Below, piece after piece: positions 36,753 through 46,144 of a stretch of 64,000 bases of DNA. Positions within the stretch are counted from its first letter, which is position 1; the number at the start of each line of letters is the position of its first letter. The notes under the pieces were generated by a model. The model was given only the letters and a program-made list of their open reading frames with translations. It was not told the DNA's origin and did not search any database. Source of the stretch: Streptomyces sp. R33 (GTDB lineage: Bacteria; Actinomycetota; Actinomycetes; Streptomycetales; Streptomycetaceae); the NCBI RefSeq assembly GCF_041200175.1, contig NZ_CP165727.1, positions 4,352,501 through 4,416,500 of the forward strand. Reading direction: 5' to 3'. A program made the position numbers and the translations under genes.

Positions 36753-37957
36753 TCGAGGGTGCGGCCCTCGGAGTCGGACGGACCGGCGCCCCGGACGGCG
36801 GCCTCGGCCGCCGCGGCCTTCGCCGCCCTGGTCTTGCGGGAGCTGGAGAAGCGTCGCGTGATCGGCGCCTCCACCCAGGCGTACAGAGCCCAGGAGAGCA
36901 GCACCGCGACGACGGTCTGGGCGGCGATCAGGGCGATGCCGACCGGGGTCGAGTAGAGCGCGTCGCCGAGCAGTTCCCGGGAGTAGGCCAGCACGATGTA
37001 GTGGAGCAGGTAGAAGGCGAAGGAGATCTCGCCGAGCCAGATCATGAACCGGTTGTTGAACGGCGTCGGCTTGTTCTCCGCGTCGCGCGTGGCGACGGCC
37101 GCGATCAGCAGCACGATCGGGACCAGGGTGACCGAGCGCTGCGCGTACAGGTGCTCCACGTTCATGGCGACCGCGTAGCTCACGGCCAGCAGCAGCGCCG
37201 ACCAGGTCGTGCCGATGTTGCGCCAGCGGCCCGCCATCACGGCGCGGGCGACCAGGATGCCGAGGGCGAAGTCGAGCAGCCGGACGGGCGGCAGGACGTA
37301 CGCGAACCAGTACTGCACGGTCGAGGTGCCGTCGGCGCCGGGCATCTGCATGCCACCGCCCGGGATGACCGCGTAGGTCAGCGTCGGGGTGAGGCAGATG
37401 GCGGCGACGACGCCGGCTATCCACCACTTCAGGCGCGCCGGGTCGATCTTCTTGATCAGCAGGAACAGCACCGGGAAGGCGAGGTAGAAGATCGCCTCGG
37501 CACCGAGCGACCAGCTGGGCGGGTCCACGCTGAAGTTGGTGGCGAAGTCCGGCACCCACACCTGCACCATGAGCAGGTTGACCACGGCCTGCCAGGGCTT
37601 CGTCATGACCGCCGCGAAGGTGATCAGTGCGAGCGCCCAGGTGATCACGTAGTTCGGGTAGATCTTGACGAAGCGGCGGCGCCAGAAGGCCCGCATCGTG
37701 TCCTGGTCGCGGGCCGACCAGGTCAGGACGAAGCCGCTGAGCACGAAGAAGAACGTGACGCCGAGCGCGCCGGCCTGCGAGGCGTACTTGGCGAACGCGT
37801 CGTTCGCCGCGTCGTCCTCGAAGAGGCGGATCCACGGCACCCCGAGGGAGGCGTGGAAGAAGAAGACCAGGAGGGCCGCGGGGAAGCGGAGTCCGGTCAG
37901 CGAGGGGAGCCGTGGCGGTCCCACAGGTCTGGACCCGGCCGTTCCATTCATGGACAT
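36743..37957 (-). CDS. Acyltransferase-3 family membrane protein
   Basis: This 404-residue integral membrane acyltransferase has about ten helices, N-terminal LPSLTGLRFPAALLVFFFHA with the family His, the FFVLSGFVLTWS segment, and RRRFVKIYPNYVITW. Family members O- or N-acylate sugars, macrolides and other small molecules, or modify the envelope. The C-terminus is a charged, Ala-rich cytoplasmic tail ending in the tandem repeat. ATG 37957 has AAAGGAG upstream. It lies 137 bp behind the LuxC-like gene, beyond a hairpin (38060-38085), so it may have its own promoter. Confidence 0.88.
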   Translation of the reverse strand: MSMNGTAGSRPVGPPRLPSLTGLRFPAALLVFFFHASLGVPWIRLFEDDAANDAFAKYASQAGALGVTFFFVLSGFVLTWSARDQDTMRAFWRRRFVKIYPNYVITWALALITFAAVMTKPWQAVVNLLMVQVWVPDFATNFSVDPPSWSLGAEAIFYLAFPVLFLLIKKIDPARLKWWIAGVVAAICLTPTLTYAVIPGGGMQMPGADGTSTVQYWFAYVLPPVRLLDFALGILVARAVMAGRWRNIGTTWSALLLAVSYAVAMNVEHLYAQRSVTLVPIVLLIAAVATRDAENKPTPFNNRFMIWLGEISFAFYLLHYIVLAYSRELLGDALYSTPVGIALIAAQTVVAVLLSWALYAWVEAPITRRFSSSRKTRAAKAAAAEAAVRGAGPSDSEGRTLETV

Positions 37958-38059
37958 GACAAATACGCTCCTTTGTGGGTGACGGGATGACTGGGTGACG
38001 GGAAGAAAGGGAAAGCGGGAGACCTGTGCCCGCCCACGCGGCGGCGCGCCGTGCGCGAG

Positions 38060-38085
38060 CGGGTCCGGGCCGGGGCCCGGACCCG
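38060..38085 (-). terminator. Hairpin after the LuxC-like gene
   Basis: The 11-bp perfect arms CGGGTCCGGGC and GCCCGGACCCG have a 4-nt loop, just past the stop at 38095. Confidence 0.72.
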
Positions 38086-38094
38086 TCGGGTACG

Positions 38095-39477
38095 TCAGTC
38101 GCGGATGACGGTCTTGGTCCGCATCAGGAACTCGCCGAGGTAGCCGTCGTGCGGGACGCCCGGCCGGATCCAGTAGGTCGGGTGGTCGCCCAGGTAGACG
38201 TTGCTGATGGTGGGCTCCTGGAGCAGCGCGTCGATCAGCGCCTCGTCCTCGGTGAACGCGGTCAGCACCAGCGAGTTGCGCAGCGGGCCGATCCCGTCGG
38301 CGGGCGACCAGGGGGCCACCCACACGCAGGGGAAGGGCAGTTCGATCCCGGCCTGCTCGGCGTCCGGCCGCTCGAGCTGGTGCACGGCCGGGCGCAGTAC
38401 GGCGCTCCCGTCGCCGAGCTCCTCCACGATGCCGTCGCCGCCGAGGTGCGTGGTGGTCCCGGCCGCCTTGGCGAGCAGGAACTTCTCGATCGCGCGCGCC
38501 CCCTCCACCGGCTGCACCGCGAGGACGGCCTTCGGGTCCTGCGGGGGCAGGCTGGGGATCGTGGCGAGGCGCTCGGCGATGGCCTGCGCGAGCGGCGCCG
38601 GATCGCCGTCGACGAGCACGGTGGTGGCGTTGATGCAGGCCACACCGCCCTGGTGGCTGATGGAGTCCACGATGGTGTCGAGGTGGTCGCGCCAGTCGAC
38701 GCCGGCCGGGACCAGCATCTTGGAGCGGCCGGGGCCCTGCGGCAGCACGTTGGTGCCCGCGTACTTGCGCACGACGTCGTCGCCGCCGTACACGAGGCCG
38801 TAGTCGGCGCTGCGCAGGATCTCGTCCGCGGCCTCGTAGTCCGTGGGCAGCAGCACGACCTGGTCGTTGCCGAAGCCCGCGGCCCGCAGCGCCGAGATCA
38901 GCCGGTGCGGGGTGAACGGCTCGCGGCGCGAGGGCCGTACGGCCACGCGGTAGCCGAGGGCGAGGGCCTCGACCCACAGCGAGTGCGGGCCGGGGTGGTT
39001 GCCGGCGGCGTGCACGGCGAAGACGTCGCCGCGCCGGGTCCACACCGCGCTGCCCGTACGGGTCTCCCCGGCGCGCCAGTCGTCCACCGCGCCGGTCGGC
39101 CGGGCCTGGTACGCGGCGAACCGGGACTGCTCGGTCGCCTCGATGATGGCGGCGGTCGCGGCCTGCACGACGCCGATCGGGACGCCGGAGACCCGGGCGA
39201 CCGTGTGCTCGTACTCGGCGAACGACAGCCCGTCGATCGTCTCCTCGGCGAAGATCTTGCCGGCGCGGGCCAGCGCCGCCGTCCGCTCGTCGGCCGGCAG
39301 CGAGCCGGCCTTGCGCAGGGCGTCCATCGCGCGGGTCACGAACAGCTTCGGGACCAGGCTGAGTTCGGCGACCGGGGCGCCCGTCACGTCGGTGACGGTC
39401 ATGCGCTTGCGGGCGCGGAAGGGTCCGGCGGGCCCGAGCGCGTCCAGCGTGATCAAACCGGCGCTCCCGGCGCTCAT
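38095..39477 (-). CDS. LuxC-like acyl reductase (aldehyde dehydrogenase superfamily)
   Basis: This 460-residue acyl-CoA/acyl-protein reductase of the LuxC type has the cofactor region GNHPGPHSLWVEALALGYRV, a nucleotide region LVYGGDDVVRKYAG and the probable catalytic Cys281 in QGGVACINATT. It would reduce an activated carboxylate to an aldehyde with NADPH. Its ATG shares one base with the stop of the LuxE-like gene (TAATG), so the two form an activation/reduction pair. A comparable two-protein carboxylic acid reductase, GriC/GriD, reduces 3-amino-4-hydroxybenzoate in grixazone biosynthesis. No luciferase genes are present. Confidence 0.85.
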   Translation of the reverse strand: MSAGSAGLITLDALGPAGPFRARKRMTVTDVTGAPVAELSLVPKLFVTRAMDALRKAGSLPADERTAALARAGKIFAEETIDGLSFAEYEHTVARVSGVPIGVVQAATAAIIEATEQSRFAAYQARPTGAVDDWRAGETRTGSAVWTRRGDVFAVHAAGNHPGPHSLWVEALALGYRVAVRPSRREPFTPHRLISALRAAGFGNDQVVLLPTDYEAADEILRSADYGLVYGGDDVVRKYAGTNVLPQGPGRSKMLVPAGVDWRDHLDTIVDSISHQGGVACINATTVLVDGDPAPLAQAIAERLATIPSLPPQDPKAVLAVQPVEGARAIEKFLLAKAAGTTTHLGGDGIVEELGDGSAVLRPAVHQLERPDAEQAGIELPFPCVWVAPWSPADGIGPLRNSLVLTAFTEDEALIDALLQEPTISNVYLGDHPTYWIRPGVPHDGYLGEFLMRTKTVIRD

Positions 39478-40580
39478 TAATAGACCCCTTCGATGACGGT
39501 CTCGTTGTCGAACTCCTGGACCGGCGCGATGTCCGCCACGGAGTCCCCGAGCTGCCAGACGCCCTCGGGGCCGGGCACACGGGTCGCGTAGTCGCGCTCG
39601 AGGTTGTTCGGCATGAACAGGCTCTTGCTGATGTGATGCATGACGACCTGGCCTCGCTCGCCGTACGGAACGGTCTCGCGGGTCTCGGGGTCGACCACGT
39701 CGAAGATCATGTGGGGGGAGAACGGGTCGTAGATGCACGGGTCGTCGTCGGAAAGGCCCGGGCGCTCGCTGGCGTTGCCGAGGATCATCGTCGAGCCGTA
39801 GCCGCTGTACAGGTGGGCGTTGGGGAAGACCTCGGTGCGGTACAGGTAGCGGGTGTCGGCGTCCATCTGGGTGCCGACCCAGTTGATCGCCTTGACCTTC
39901 TCGTCGATCAGCTTGGCCAGGTCGTCGCGGCGGGCGAGCCGCTCCAGGACCGGCGGCGTGCACATCAGGACGCCGATGTCCTGGGTCTGCAGCAGGAAGG
40001 CGACCTGGTCGACGATGTGCTCGGCGTACGCGCCCGCCTCGGCGCCCTTGCCGTCGGATATCAGCTTCTTGACCCAGCGCGGGTCGAGGTCGACGGTGAA
40101 GGCGAGGCCGCCGCGGAAGGCGGTCTGCCGCTTGATCACGTCACCGACCATGTGGGGCCCGGTCGGGGCGACGACCAGCCAGTTCACGTCCTGCGGGACG
40201 CCGTGGCGGTCCAGCTGGGCGCTGCTCCAGGCGAGCAGCCGGTCCAGCCACTCCCGGAGCAGGACGATGCGCTTGGGGGCGCCGGTGGTGCCGCCGCTCT
40301 CGTAGACGCCCACGACCTCGGGCTTCTCCCCGTAACCGCGGGGTATGAGGTCCTCGGCCCGTACGTGGCGCAGTTCGTTGGCGAGGTTGGGGAACTTCCC
40401 GAGGTCGGCGAAGCCGCCGATGTCGCTCAGCGGATCGAATCCGAGAGTTCCTGCACGTTCCAGCCAGAACGGCGAACCCGTTTCCGGGGAGAAATGCCAC
40501 CGCAGGGCGGCGCGCAGGAATTCGTCGGGGTCCGGCTGGGTGTCGAGTGGAAATTCCAGCAAGGGATCAACGATGGACAC
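39477..40580 (-). CDS. LuxE-like acyl-protein synthetase/adenylating enzyme
   Basis: This 367-residue adenylate-forming protein of the LuxE/PaaK-like class has GVYESGGTTGAPKRIVLLRE (phosphate loop), an SGYGSTMILGN motif in the A5 position, and a C-terminal GVWQLGDSVADIAP. It should activate an aromatic or acyl carboxylate with ATP and hand it to the LuxC-like reductase. The start GTG 40580 has AAGGAG six bases upstream. GTCAGGT heptamers lie about 100 bp upstream, overlapping the end of the NAT gene. The likely substrate is 3-hydroxyanthranilate or a derivative (inference). Confidence 0.82.
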   Translation of the reverse strand: MSIVDPLLEFPLDTQPDPDEFLRAALRWHFSPETGSPFWLERAGTLGFDPLSDIGGFADLGKFPNLANELRHVRAEDLIPRGYGEKPEVVGVYESGGTTGAPKRIVLLREWLDRLLAWSSAQLDRHGVPQDVNWLVVAPTGPHMVGDVIKRQTAFRGGLAFTVDLDPRWVKKLISDGKGAEAGAYAEHIVDQVAFLLQTQDIGVLMCTPPVLERLARRDDLAKLIDEKVKAINWVGTQMDADTRYLYRTEVFPNAHLYSGYGSTMILGNASERPGLSDDDPCIYDPFSPHMIFDVVDPETRETVPYGERGQVVMHHISKSLFMPNNLERDYATRVPGPEGVWQLGDSVADIAPVQEFDNETVIEGVY

Positions 40581-40687
40581 AATGCTCCTTCCGGATACGG
40601 AGTAACGCCGTACTCTTCGCATCGTGCGCCCCGCCGCAGCAGCCGGTCCACGGTATTCGGGTGAGTCCGTCAACTGTCTGTGTCAGG

Positions 40688-41479
40688 TCAGCTGGATCCC
40701 GACGGTCCGGTTTGCGCCACCGTCTTCGGGAGTTCGTCGAGCAGCATTCCGAAGTGGCCGCGGTAGGCGGCCAGGATCTGCTCGTCGCCCTCCAGCCGCT
40801 CGGTCCTGCGTACCCCGCCCTCGACCCTGACCAGGCGGTTCCCCTTGAGCGTGACCCGGCCGTCCGCGAGCGGCAGCGAGCAGAACAACTCCTGGAGGAA
40901 CGGCGAGTCGGGGCTGGTGCGCCACCACCACAGGGTGGGCCCGAAGTCCTCGAGGCGGCAGGGGCGGTCGTCGATCCGGTAGAGCGCGTTCCCCTCCAGG
41001 GACACGTCGAAGCCGCCGGCCCCGGCCGGCGCGACCCGGTACTCCCCGTTGGGGTCCCGCTGCACCTCAGTGGTGGCGAAGCGGAGCGGGTGGCGGCTGT
41101 TGCGGCCGAATCCGGCGTCGACCAGCCAGGGCTCGTCCAGGGTCACCCGCAGCGCGAGGTGGCACATCGCCGGCCCCAGCCCGTCCGGCCGGTAGACCCG
41201 GCCCGGCAGGATCTCGACCCGGTACCCGAGGGCGTCGAGCAGGACCGCGAAGGCCGTGTTCACCTCGTAGCAGCCGCCGCCGCGGCGCTGGCGCACGATC
41301 TTGTCGACGACCTGCTCGCCGAGGTGGATCTCGCGGTCGAGGTGGTAGTCGATGTTTTCGAAGGGCACCGAGAGGACATGCCGCTCCTGAAGGTGGCGCA
41401 GACCCTCGAGATTGGCTTTCTCCGGCCTTTTCGCGCCGATCCGCCCGAGGTATTCGGCCACTCCTGCGTCGTCCAGCAT
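40688..41479 (-). CDS. Arylamine N-acetyltransferase (copy 1)
   Basis: This 263-residue acetyl-CoA:arylamine N-acetyltransferase has the complete triad Cys70 (RRGGGCYEVN), His107 (MCHLALRV) and Asp121 (LVDAGFG). It forms N-acetyl arylamines, protecting the cell or trapping an aminophenol intermediate. The N-terminus (MLDDAGVAEYLGRIG) and the motif HLQERHVLSVPFENIDYH are shared almost word for word with copy 2 (46145-46963), so these arose by duplication. ATG 41479 has AAGGAG upstream. It is divergent from the carboxylesterase gene. Confidence 0.92.
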   Translation of the reverse strand: MLDDAGVAEYLGRIGAKRPEKANLEGLRHLQERHVLSVPFENIDYHLDREIHLGEQVVDKIVRQRRGGGCYEVNTAFAVLLDALGYRVEILPGRVYRPDGLGPAMCHLALRVTLDEPWLVDAGFGRNSRHPLRFATTEVQRDPNGEYRVAPAGAGGFDVSLEGNALYRIDDRPCRLEDFGPTLWWWRTSPDSPFLQELFCSLPLADGRVTLKGNRLVRVEGGVRRTERLEGDEQILAAYRGHFGMLLDELPKTVAQTGPSGSS

Positions 41480-41555
41480 CGCATTCTCCTTGACGATTCG
41501 AACCCGGCAGCGTACGCCGAATGAAAATACACGGCCACCCGTCCTTGCCGAATCG

Positions 41556-41590
41556 ATCTGACGGACAACCCGGCACCTGACACAGTGCCG
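41556..41590. promoter_or_regulatory. Heptamer pair and inverted repeat in NAT1/esterase promoter region
   Basis: ATCTGAC (41556) and ACCTGAC (41575) lie 19 bp apart, and the second sits inside the inverted repeat CGGCAC-N8-GTGCCG (41571-41590). The 251-bp divergent spacer (41480-41730) shows nothing else convincing. The same ACCTGAC element recurs before other genes of this block. Confidence 0.4.
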
Positions 41591-41730
41591 TTCCGCTTGT
41601 TGCGGGGTTCTCGCGCGGTTACCAGCATCGGATGGTCCGGAGTCATCCGACGCGGCACATTCGGTTCGAATGGGCACCGTGGAGTCGGCGTGACTGACCG
41701 CCCGCCGATGACGATGGAGAACCCACGGCA

Positions 41731-43401
41731 ATGGCCACCTCAGCCGCCCACCGCCCTTCGCCAGAGAACGACGCCGAAGCCGGATCCGTGCTCGCGCACA
41801 CCAGCGCCGGCGTGATCGCCGGGGAGCGCTGCGGACGGCTGTCCGTCTTCCGCGGCATCCCGTACGCCGCGCCGCCGGTCGGCGGCCTGCGCTTCGCCTC
41901 GCCGCGGCCGGCCGTCCCTTGGAGCGGGGTGCGCGACGCCACGGCGTTCGCCCCCGAATCGCTCCAGCCGATCATCCCCGGCAGCGCCGAGGACTCCCTG
42001 TACGCCAACGTCTGGACGCCGGCCGCGCCCACCGCGCGGGCCGCGGGCGGCGCCACCGCCGAGGAGGACGCCGAGGGCGCCAGGCCCGTGCTCGTCTACA
42101 TCCACGGCGGCGGCTGGATGGTCGGCGGCGGCAGCCTGCCCGTCTACGACGGGGCCCGCCTGGCCGACCGCGGCGACCTCGTCGTCGTCACCTTCAACTA
42201 CCGCCTCGGCGCACTCGGCTTCGGCCTGCACGAGGAGTTCACCGACCCCGACACCGGCGACTTCGCCAACTGGGGCCTCCAGGACCAGGCGGCGCTGCTG
42301 CGCTGGGTCCACGAGAACGCGGCGGCCTTCGGCGGCGACCCCGGCAACATCACCGTCGCCGGCACCTCCGCCGGCGGGGCGAGCACCTGGCAGCTCGCGC
42401 TCCTGCCGGAGCTGCGCGGCATCGTCCGCCGCATCGTCCCGATCAGCGCCTGCCACGTGTGGGAGCCGTCCACCTCGCTGTCCCCGGCCGACTCCCGCCG
42501 GGCGTACGAGTCGGTGGCGCGCCGGCTCGGCACGACGGTGCCGGGCCTGCGGGAGGTCCCCGCGGCCGCCCTGATGGGCGCCTGGGAGGAGGTGTTCGGC
42601 GGGCTGCCCGGCGAGCGCGAGGTCGGCAGCGGCCGCGAGTTCCGCGGCCCGGTCGTCGACGGCCGCTGGATGAGCGCATTCGACTACGAACTGCCCACCC
42701 CCGAGGTGCCGGTCATGGCGGTCCACGCCCGGACCGAGGGCTCGTTCTACACCGGCCCCTGCCCGCCGCAGCCCACCCCCACCCCGCCGCCCACCGACGC
42801 GGCCGAGCTCCGCGAAGCCGTGCGCGGCGTCCTGGAGAAGGGGATGGACAAGGCCCCGTACGAGCTGGCCGACGCCTGCATAGCCGCCTACCGGGAGGCC
42901 GCCGAGGCCGACGGGCTCCCGCTGGACCCGCTGTCGCTGTGGACGGAGATCTGGGGCGACGCGCTGTTCCGCTACCAGATCATGCGGCTGTCCGAGCGGC
43001 ACGCCCGGCACGGCCGCTCGCCGCAGTACGTCATGGAGTTCGCGTACCCCGTACGGCCGCCGCACCACGGCACCCCGCACGAGGCGACCTCGCCGTTCCT
43101 GTTCGGCACGTACGGCGACCCGGCGGCCATCTCCGCCACCTACCCGGTGCCGGAGAGCATGCCGCTGTTCCACGACGGGCCGCACGAACGCGCCGTCTCC
43201 GAGACCTTCATGGACCTGGTGGCCGCCTTCGCCCGTGACGGCGTGCCCACCGGCCCGAGCGGCCCCGCATGGCCGGTCTTCGATCCCGAGCACCCCAGCA
43301 CGCTGGTCCTCGGCGGTGAGCAGGTCGCGGAGATCGCCACCACGTCGAAGCTTCGGCAGCTGCGGTTCTGGGACGAGTCCGGCTGGGTCCCGCGCACCTG
43401 A
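41731..43401 (+). CDS. Type-B carboxylesterase
   Basis: This 556-residue alpha/beta hydrolase has the oxyanion loop VYIHGGGWMVGGG, nucleophile Ser in AGTSAGGAST, and a catalytic His region GTPHEATSPFLFG. The N-terminus (SAGVIAGERCGRLSVFRGIPYAAPPVG) is that of para-nitrobenzyl esterase-type enzymes. No signal peptide is seen, so it is cytosolic. In this block it may remove an ester or N-acetyl protecting group, or simply be a resistance or processing enzyme. It starts an apparent run esterase-MFS-BBE oxidase-NAT on the plus strand. Confidence 0.9.
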   Translation: MATSAAHRPSPENDAEAGSVLAHTSAGVIAGERCGRLSVFRGIPYAAPPVGGLRFASPRPAVPWSGVRDATAFAPESLQPIIPGSAEDSLYANVWTPAAPTARAAGGATAEEDAEGARPVLVYIHGGGWMVGGGSLPVYDGARLADRGDLVVVTFNYRLGALGFGLHEEFTDPDTGDFANWGLQDQAALLRWVHENAAAFGGDPGNITVAGTSAGGASTWQLALLPELRGIVRRIVPISACHVWEPSTSLSPADSRRAYESVARRLGTTVPGLREVPAAALMGAWEEVFGGLPGEREVGSGREFRGPVVDGRWMSAFDYELPTPEVPVMAVHARTEGSFYTGPCPPQPTPTPPPTDAAELREAVRGVLEKGMDKAPYELADACIAAYREAAEADGLPLDPLSLWTEIWGDALFRYQIMRLSERHARHGRSPQYVMEFAYPVRPPHHGTPHEATSPFLFGTYGDPAAISATYPVPESMPLFHDGPHERAVSETFMDLVAAFARDGVPTGPSGPAWPVFDPEHPSTLVLGGEQVAEIATTSKLRQLRFWDESGWVPRT

Positions 43402-43476
43402 CCTGCCCCGCGGCCGACCTGCCGGCTCCCGGCGGCGCGGCCCCCCGCCCCCAGAGACACGAATGAGGTTCTTGTC

Positions 43477-44691
43477 ATGGCAACACTCGAAACACCCGCC
43501 GAGACCGCCGCACCGGCGCAGGCGCCGGAACCCACCTCCCTGAAGAGCTGGCTGGCCGTCGTCTCCGTCGCCGTCGGCATCTTCACCCTCGTCACCGCCG
43601 AGCAGCTGCCCATCGGCCTGCTCACCTCGGTCGGCGGCGCCCTGCACGTCTCCGAGGGCACGGCCGGCCTGATGGTGACCGTGCCCGGCCTGGTCGCCGC
43701 GCTGTCCGCGCCGCTGATCCCGGTGATCGTCGGTCGTATGGACCGCCGCTTCCTGCTCGTCGGCCTGATGACCGTGATGGCGGTCGCCAACCTGGTCACC
43801 GTCCTCGCGCCCAACTTCGGGATCCTGCTCGCCTCGCGCGTCCTGGTCGGCATCACCATCGGCGGCTTCTGGGCCGTCGCGGGCGGTCTCGCGTTCCGGC
43901 TGGTGCAGCCGGCGGCGATCCCCCGGGCCACCGCGCTCATCTTCGGCGGCGTCGCCGCCGCCAACGTGCTCGGCGTGCCGACCGGCACCCTGATCGGCGG
44001 ACTGGCCGGCTGGCGCACCGCGTTCGCCACGCTCGGCGTCCTCGCCTTCGCGGTCCTCGTCGCCCTGCTGGTCCTGCTGCCCTCGCTGCCCGCCACCAAG
44101 CCCGTCAGCGTGGGCGAGCTGATCGGCCAGTTCGCCAACCGCGGCGTCCGCTCGGGCATCATCGCCACCGCCCTCATCGTCACCGGGCACCTCGCCGCGT
44201 ACACGTACGTCAGCCCGATGCTCCAGCAGGTCTCCGGCATCGACGAGGACCTGATCAGCGTCCTGCTGCTGGGCTTCGGCGTCGCCGGCATCATCGGCAA
44301 CTTCGTCGCCGGCGCGGCCGTCGCGAAGAACCTGGGCCGCACGATGGCCGTCATCATCGTCGCGCTGGCCGCCGCGATGCTGCTGTTCCCGCTGCTCGGC
44401 AAGAGCCAGGCCGGCGGCATCGCCCTGCTGGTCCTGTGGGGCCTGGCCTTCGGCGGGGTCTCCGTCAGCCTGCAGACCTGGATGCTCAAGTCCGCGCCCG
44501 ACGCCATGGAGGCCGCCTCGGCCCTGTGGGTGTCGGTCTTCAACCTGGCCATCGCCCTCGGCGCGCTCGTCGGGGGTCTGATCGTCGACCAGGTAGAGCT
44601 GATCACCGTGGCCTGGCTGGGCGGCGTCGTGGTGCTGCTCACCGCGCTCACCCTCCCGAGCCTGCGCACCGCCGGCAAGGCCGCCGAGTGA
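43477..44691 (+). CDS. DHA1 (AraJ-like) MFS exporter
   Basis: This 404-residue 12-helix transporter has motif A reading PVIVGRMDRRFLLVGLM and helix 5 GGVAAANVLGVPTGTLIGG, the sugar-efflux/chloramphenicol-resistance type DHA1 branch. The position between biosynthetic enzymes suggests product export and self-protection. The start is ATG 43477. Its TGA overlaps a GTG at 44688 in the next frame. Confidence 0.9.
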   Translation: MATLETPAETAAPAQAPEPTSLKSWLAVVSVAVGIFTLVTAEQLPIGLLTSVGGALHVSEGTAGLMVTVPGLVAALSAPLIPVIVGRMDRRFLLVGLMTVMAVANLVTVLAPNFGILLASRVLVGITIGGFWAVAGGLAFRLVQPAAIPRATALIFGGVAAANVLGVPTGTLIGGLAGWRTAFATLGVLAFAVLVALLVLLPSLPATKPVSVGELIGQFANRGVRSGIIATALIVTGHLAAYTYVSPMLQQVSGIDEDLISVLLLGFGVAGIIGNFVAGAAVAKNLGRTMAVIIVALAAAMLLFPLLGKSQAGGIALLVLWGLAFGGVSVSLQTWMLKSAPDAMEAASALWVSVFNLAIALGALVGGLIVDQVELITVAWLGGVVVLLTALTLPSLRTAGKAAE

Positions 44692-44720
44692 GCACCCCGC
44701 CCGCGAAAGGAACCACCTCA

Positions 44721-46124
44721 GTGACCACCACCGCCGTGACCACCGACAACCTCGCCGCGCTCGCGTCCGAGCTGCGCGGGCCGCTGCTCCTGCCCGGCAC
44801 CGACGCGTACCAGGAAGAGGCCCTCGGCTTCAACCGGATCCTGCCGGACGCCCGGCCCGCCGCAGTGGTCCTCGCCGACGGCACCGCCGACGTCCTCGCC
44901 TCGGTGCGCTTCGCCGCGCGCCACGGCATCGCGGTCGCGGTCCAGGCCACCGGGCACGGCGTCGCGCTGCCCGCCGACGGCGCCCTGCTGATCAACACCC
45001 GCAACCTGGACGGCGTACGGATCGACCCGCGCACCCGCACCGCCCGCATCGAGCCCGGCGTCCAGTGGAGCCGGGTCATCGAGGAGGCCGCCGCCTTCGG
45101 CCTGGCCCCGCTCAACGGCGCCTCCCCGGGCGTCGGCGTCGTCTCGTACACCCTGGGCGGCGGCCTCGGCCCGCTCGGCCGCTCGTACGGCTACTCCGCC
45201 GACCACGTGAAGAACATCGACCTGGTCACCGCGGACGGCGAGCTGCGGTTCGTGTCCCCCGAGGAGCACCCGGACCTGTTCTGGGCGCTGCGCGGCGGCA
45301 AGGGCAACTTCGGTGTGGTCACCTCCATCGAGATCGGCCTCTTCCCCGTCGCCCGGCTCTACGGCGGCGGCCTGTTCCTCCCCGGCGAGCACATCGACGA
45401 GATCCTGCGCACCTGGCGGGACTGGACGGGCACCGTCCCCGACGCGATGCAGTCCTCGATCGCCGTGATGCGCTTCCCCGACATCGACGTACTGCCCGAG
45501 CCGGTCCGCGGCCGCTTCCTCGCGCACATCCGGATCGCCTACAACGGGCCCGTCGCGGAGGGCGAGGAACTGGTGCGCCCGCTGCGGGAGATCGTGCCGG
45601 CCGTCCTCGACACCGTCGCGGACATGCCGTACACCCGGGTCGCCGAGATCAACATGGACCCGACCGTCCCGTTCGTCTACTACGAGCGCTCCACCCGGAT
45701 CCGGGAGCTCGACGACGCGGCGATCGACACCCTGCTGCCGCTGATCAAGGAGGGGGTGGACGCGGTCCGCCCCGGCATCGAGCTCCGCCACCTGGGCGGC
45801 GCGCTGGGCCGGCAGCCCGAGCACCCCAACGCGCTGCCGCACCGCGAGACCGCGTACACGCTGTTCGCGGGCGCGCCGGTCTGGCCCGAACACATCCAGG
45901 ACGTACGGGAGTTCCAGGAGCGGCTGATCGAGACGATGGAGCCCTGGCGCATCGGCGGCCCGTTCCTGAGCTTCATCAGCGCCCTGGAGAGCACCCCCGA
46001 GCACCTGCGCTCGGCGTACGACGAGGCGACGTACGCCCGGCTCGTCGCGGTCAAGGACGCGTACGACCCGCAGAACGTGTTCCGCGTGAACCACAACATC
46101 CCGCCGACCGGGTGGTCGCGATGA
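44721..46124 (+). CDS. BBE-type FAD-linked oxidase
   Basis: This 467-residue flavoenzyme of the FAD_binding_4/berberine-bridge family has AVQATGHGVALP with His79 in place for 8-alpha-histidyl FAD, APLNGASPGVGVVSYTLGGG, and the BBE tail DAYDPQNVFRVNHNIPP. The position that is Cys in bicovalent BBE enzymes is Ser135 here, so the flavin is probably linked by His only. Such oxidases couple substrate dehydrogenation to O2 reduction; an aminophenol or benzyl alcohol is conceivable here. GTG 44721 follows GAAAGGA; GTG 44688 is the alternative. The stop overlaps an ATG of the next frame. Confidence 0.88.
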   Translation: MTTTAVTTDNLAALASELRGPLLLPGTDAYQEEALGFNRILPDARPAAVVLADGTADVLASVRFAARHGIAVAVQATGHGVALPADGALLINTRNLDGVRIDPRTRTARIEPGVQWSRVIEEAAAFGLAPLNGASPGVGVVSYTLGGGLGPLGRSYGYSADHVKNIDLVTADGELRFVSPEEHPDLFWALRGGKGNFGVVTSIEIGLFPVARLYGGGLFLPGEHIDEILRTWRDWTGTVPDAMQSSIAVMRFPDIDVLPEPVRGRFLAHIRIAYNGPVAEGEELVRPLREIVPAVLDTVADMPYTRVAEINMDPTVPFVYYERSTRIRELDDAAIDTLLPLIKEGVDAVRPGIELRHLGGALGRQPEHPNALPHRETAYTLFAGAPVWPEHIQDVREFQERLIETMEPWRIGGPFLSFISALESTPEHLRSAYDEATYARLVAVKDAYDPQNVFRVNHNIPPTGWSR

Positions 46125-46144
46125 CCGAGGAGAGGACGAAGACC

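Noticed and set aside
38095..40580. Bioluminescence operon
   Set aside because: LuxC- and LuxE-like genes are present but no luxA/luxB luciferase or fatty-acyl transferase is in the neighbourhood.
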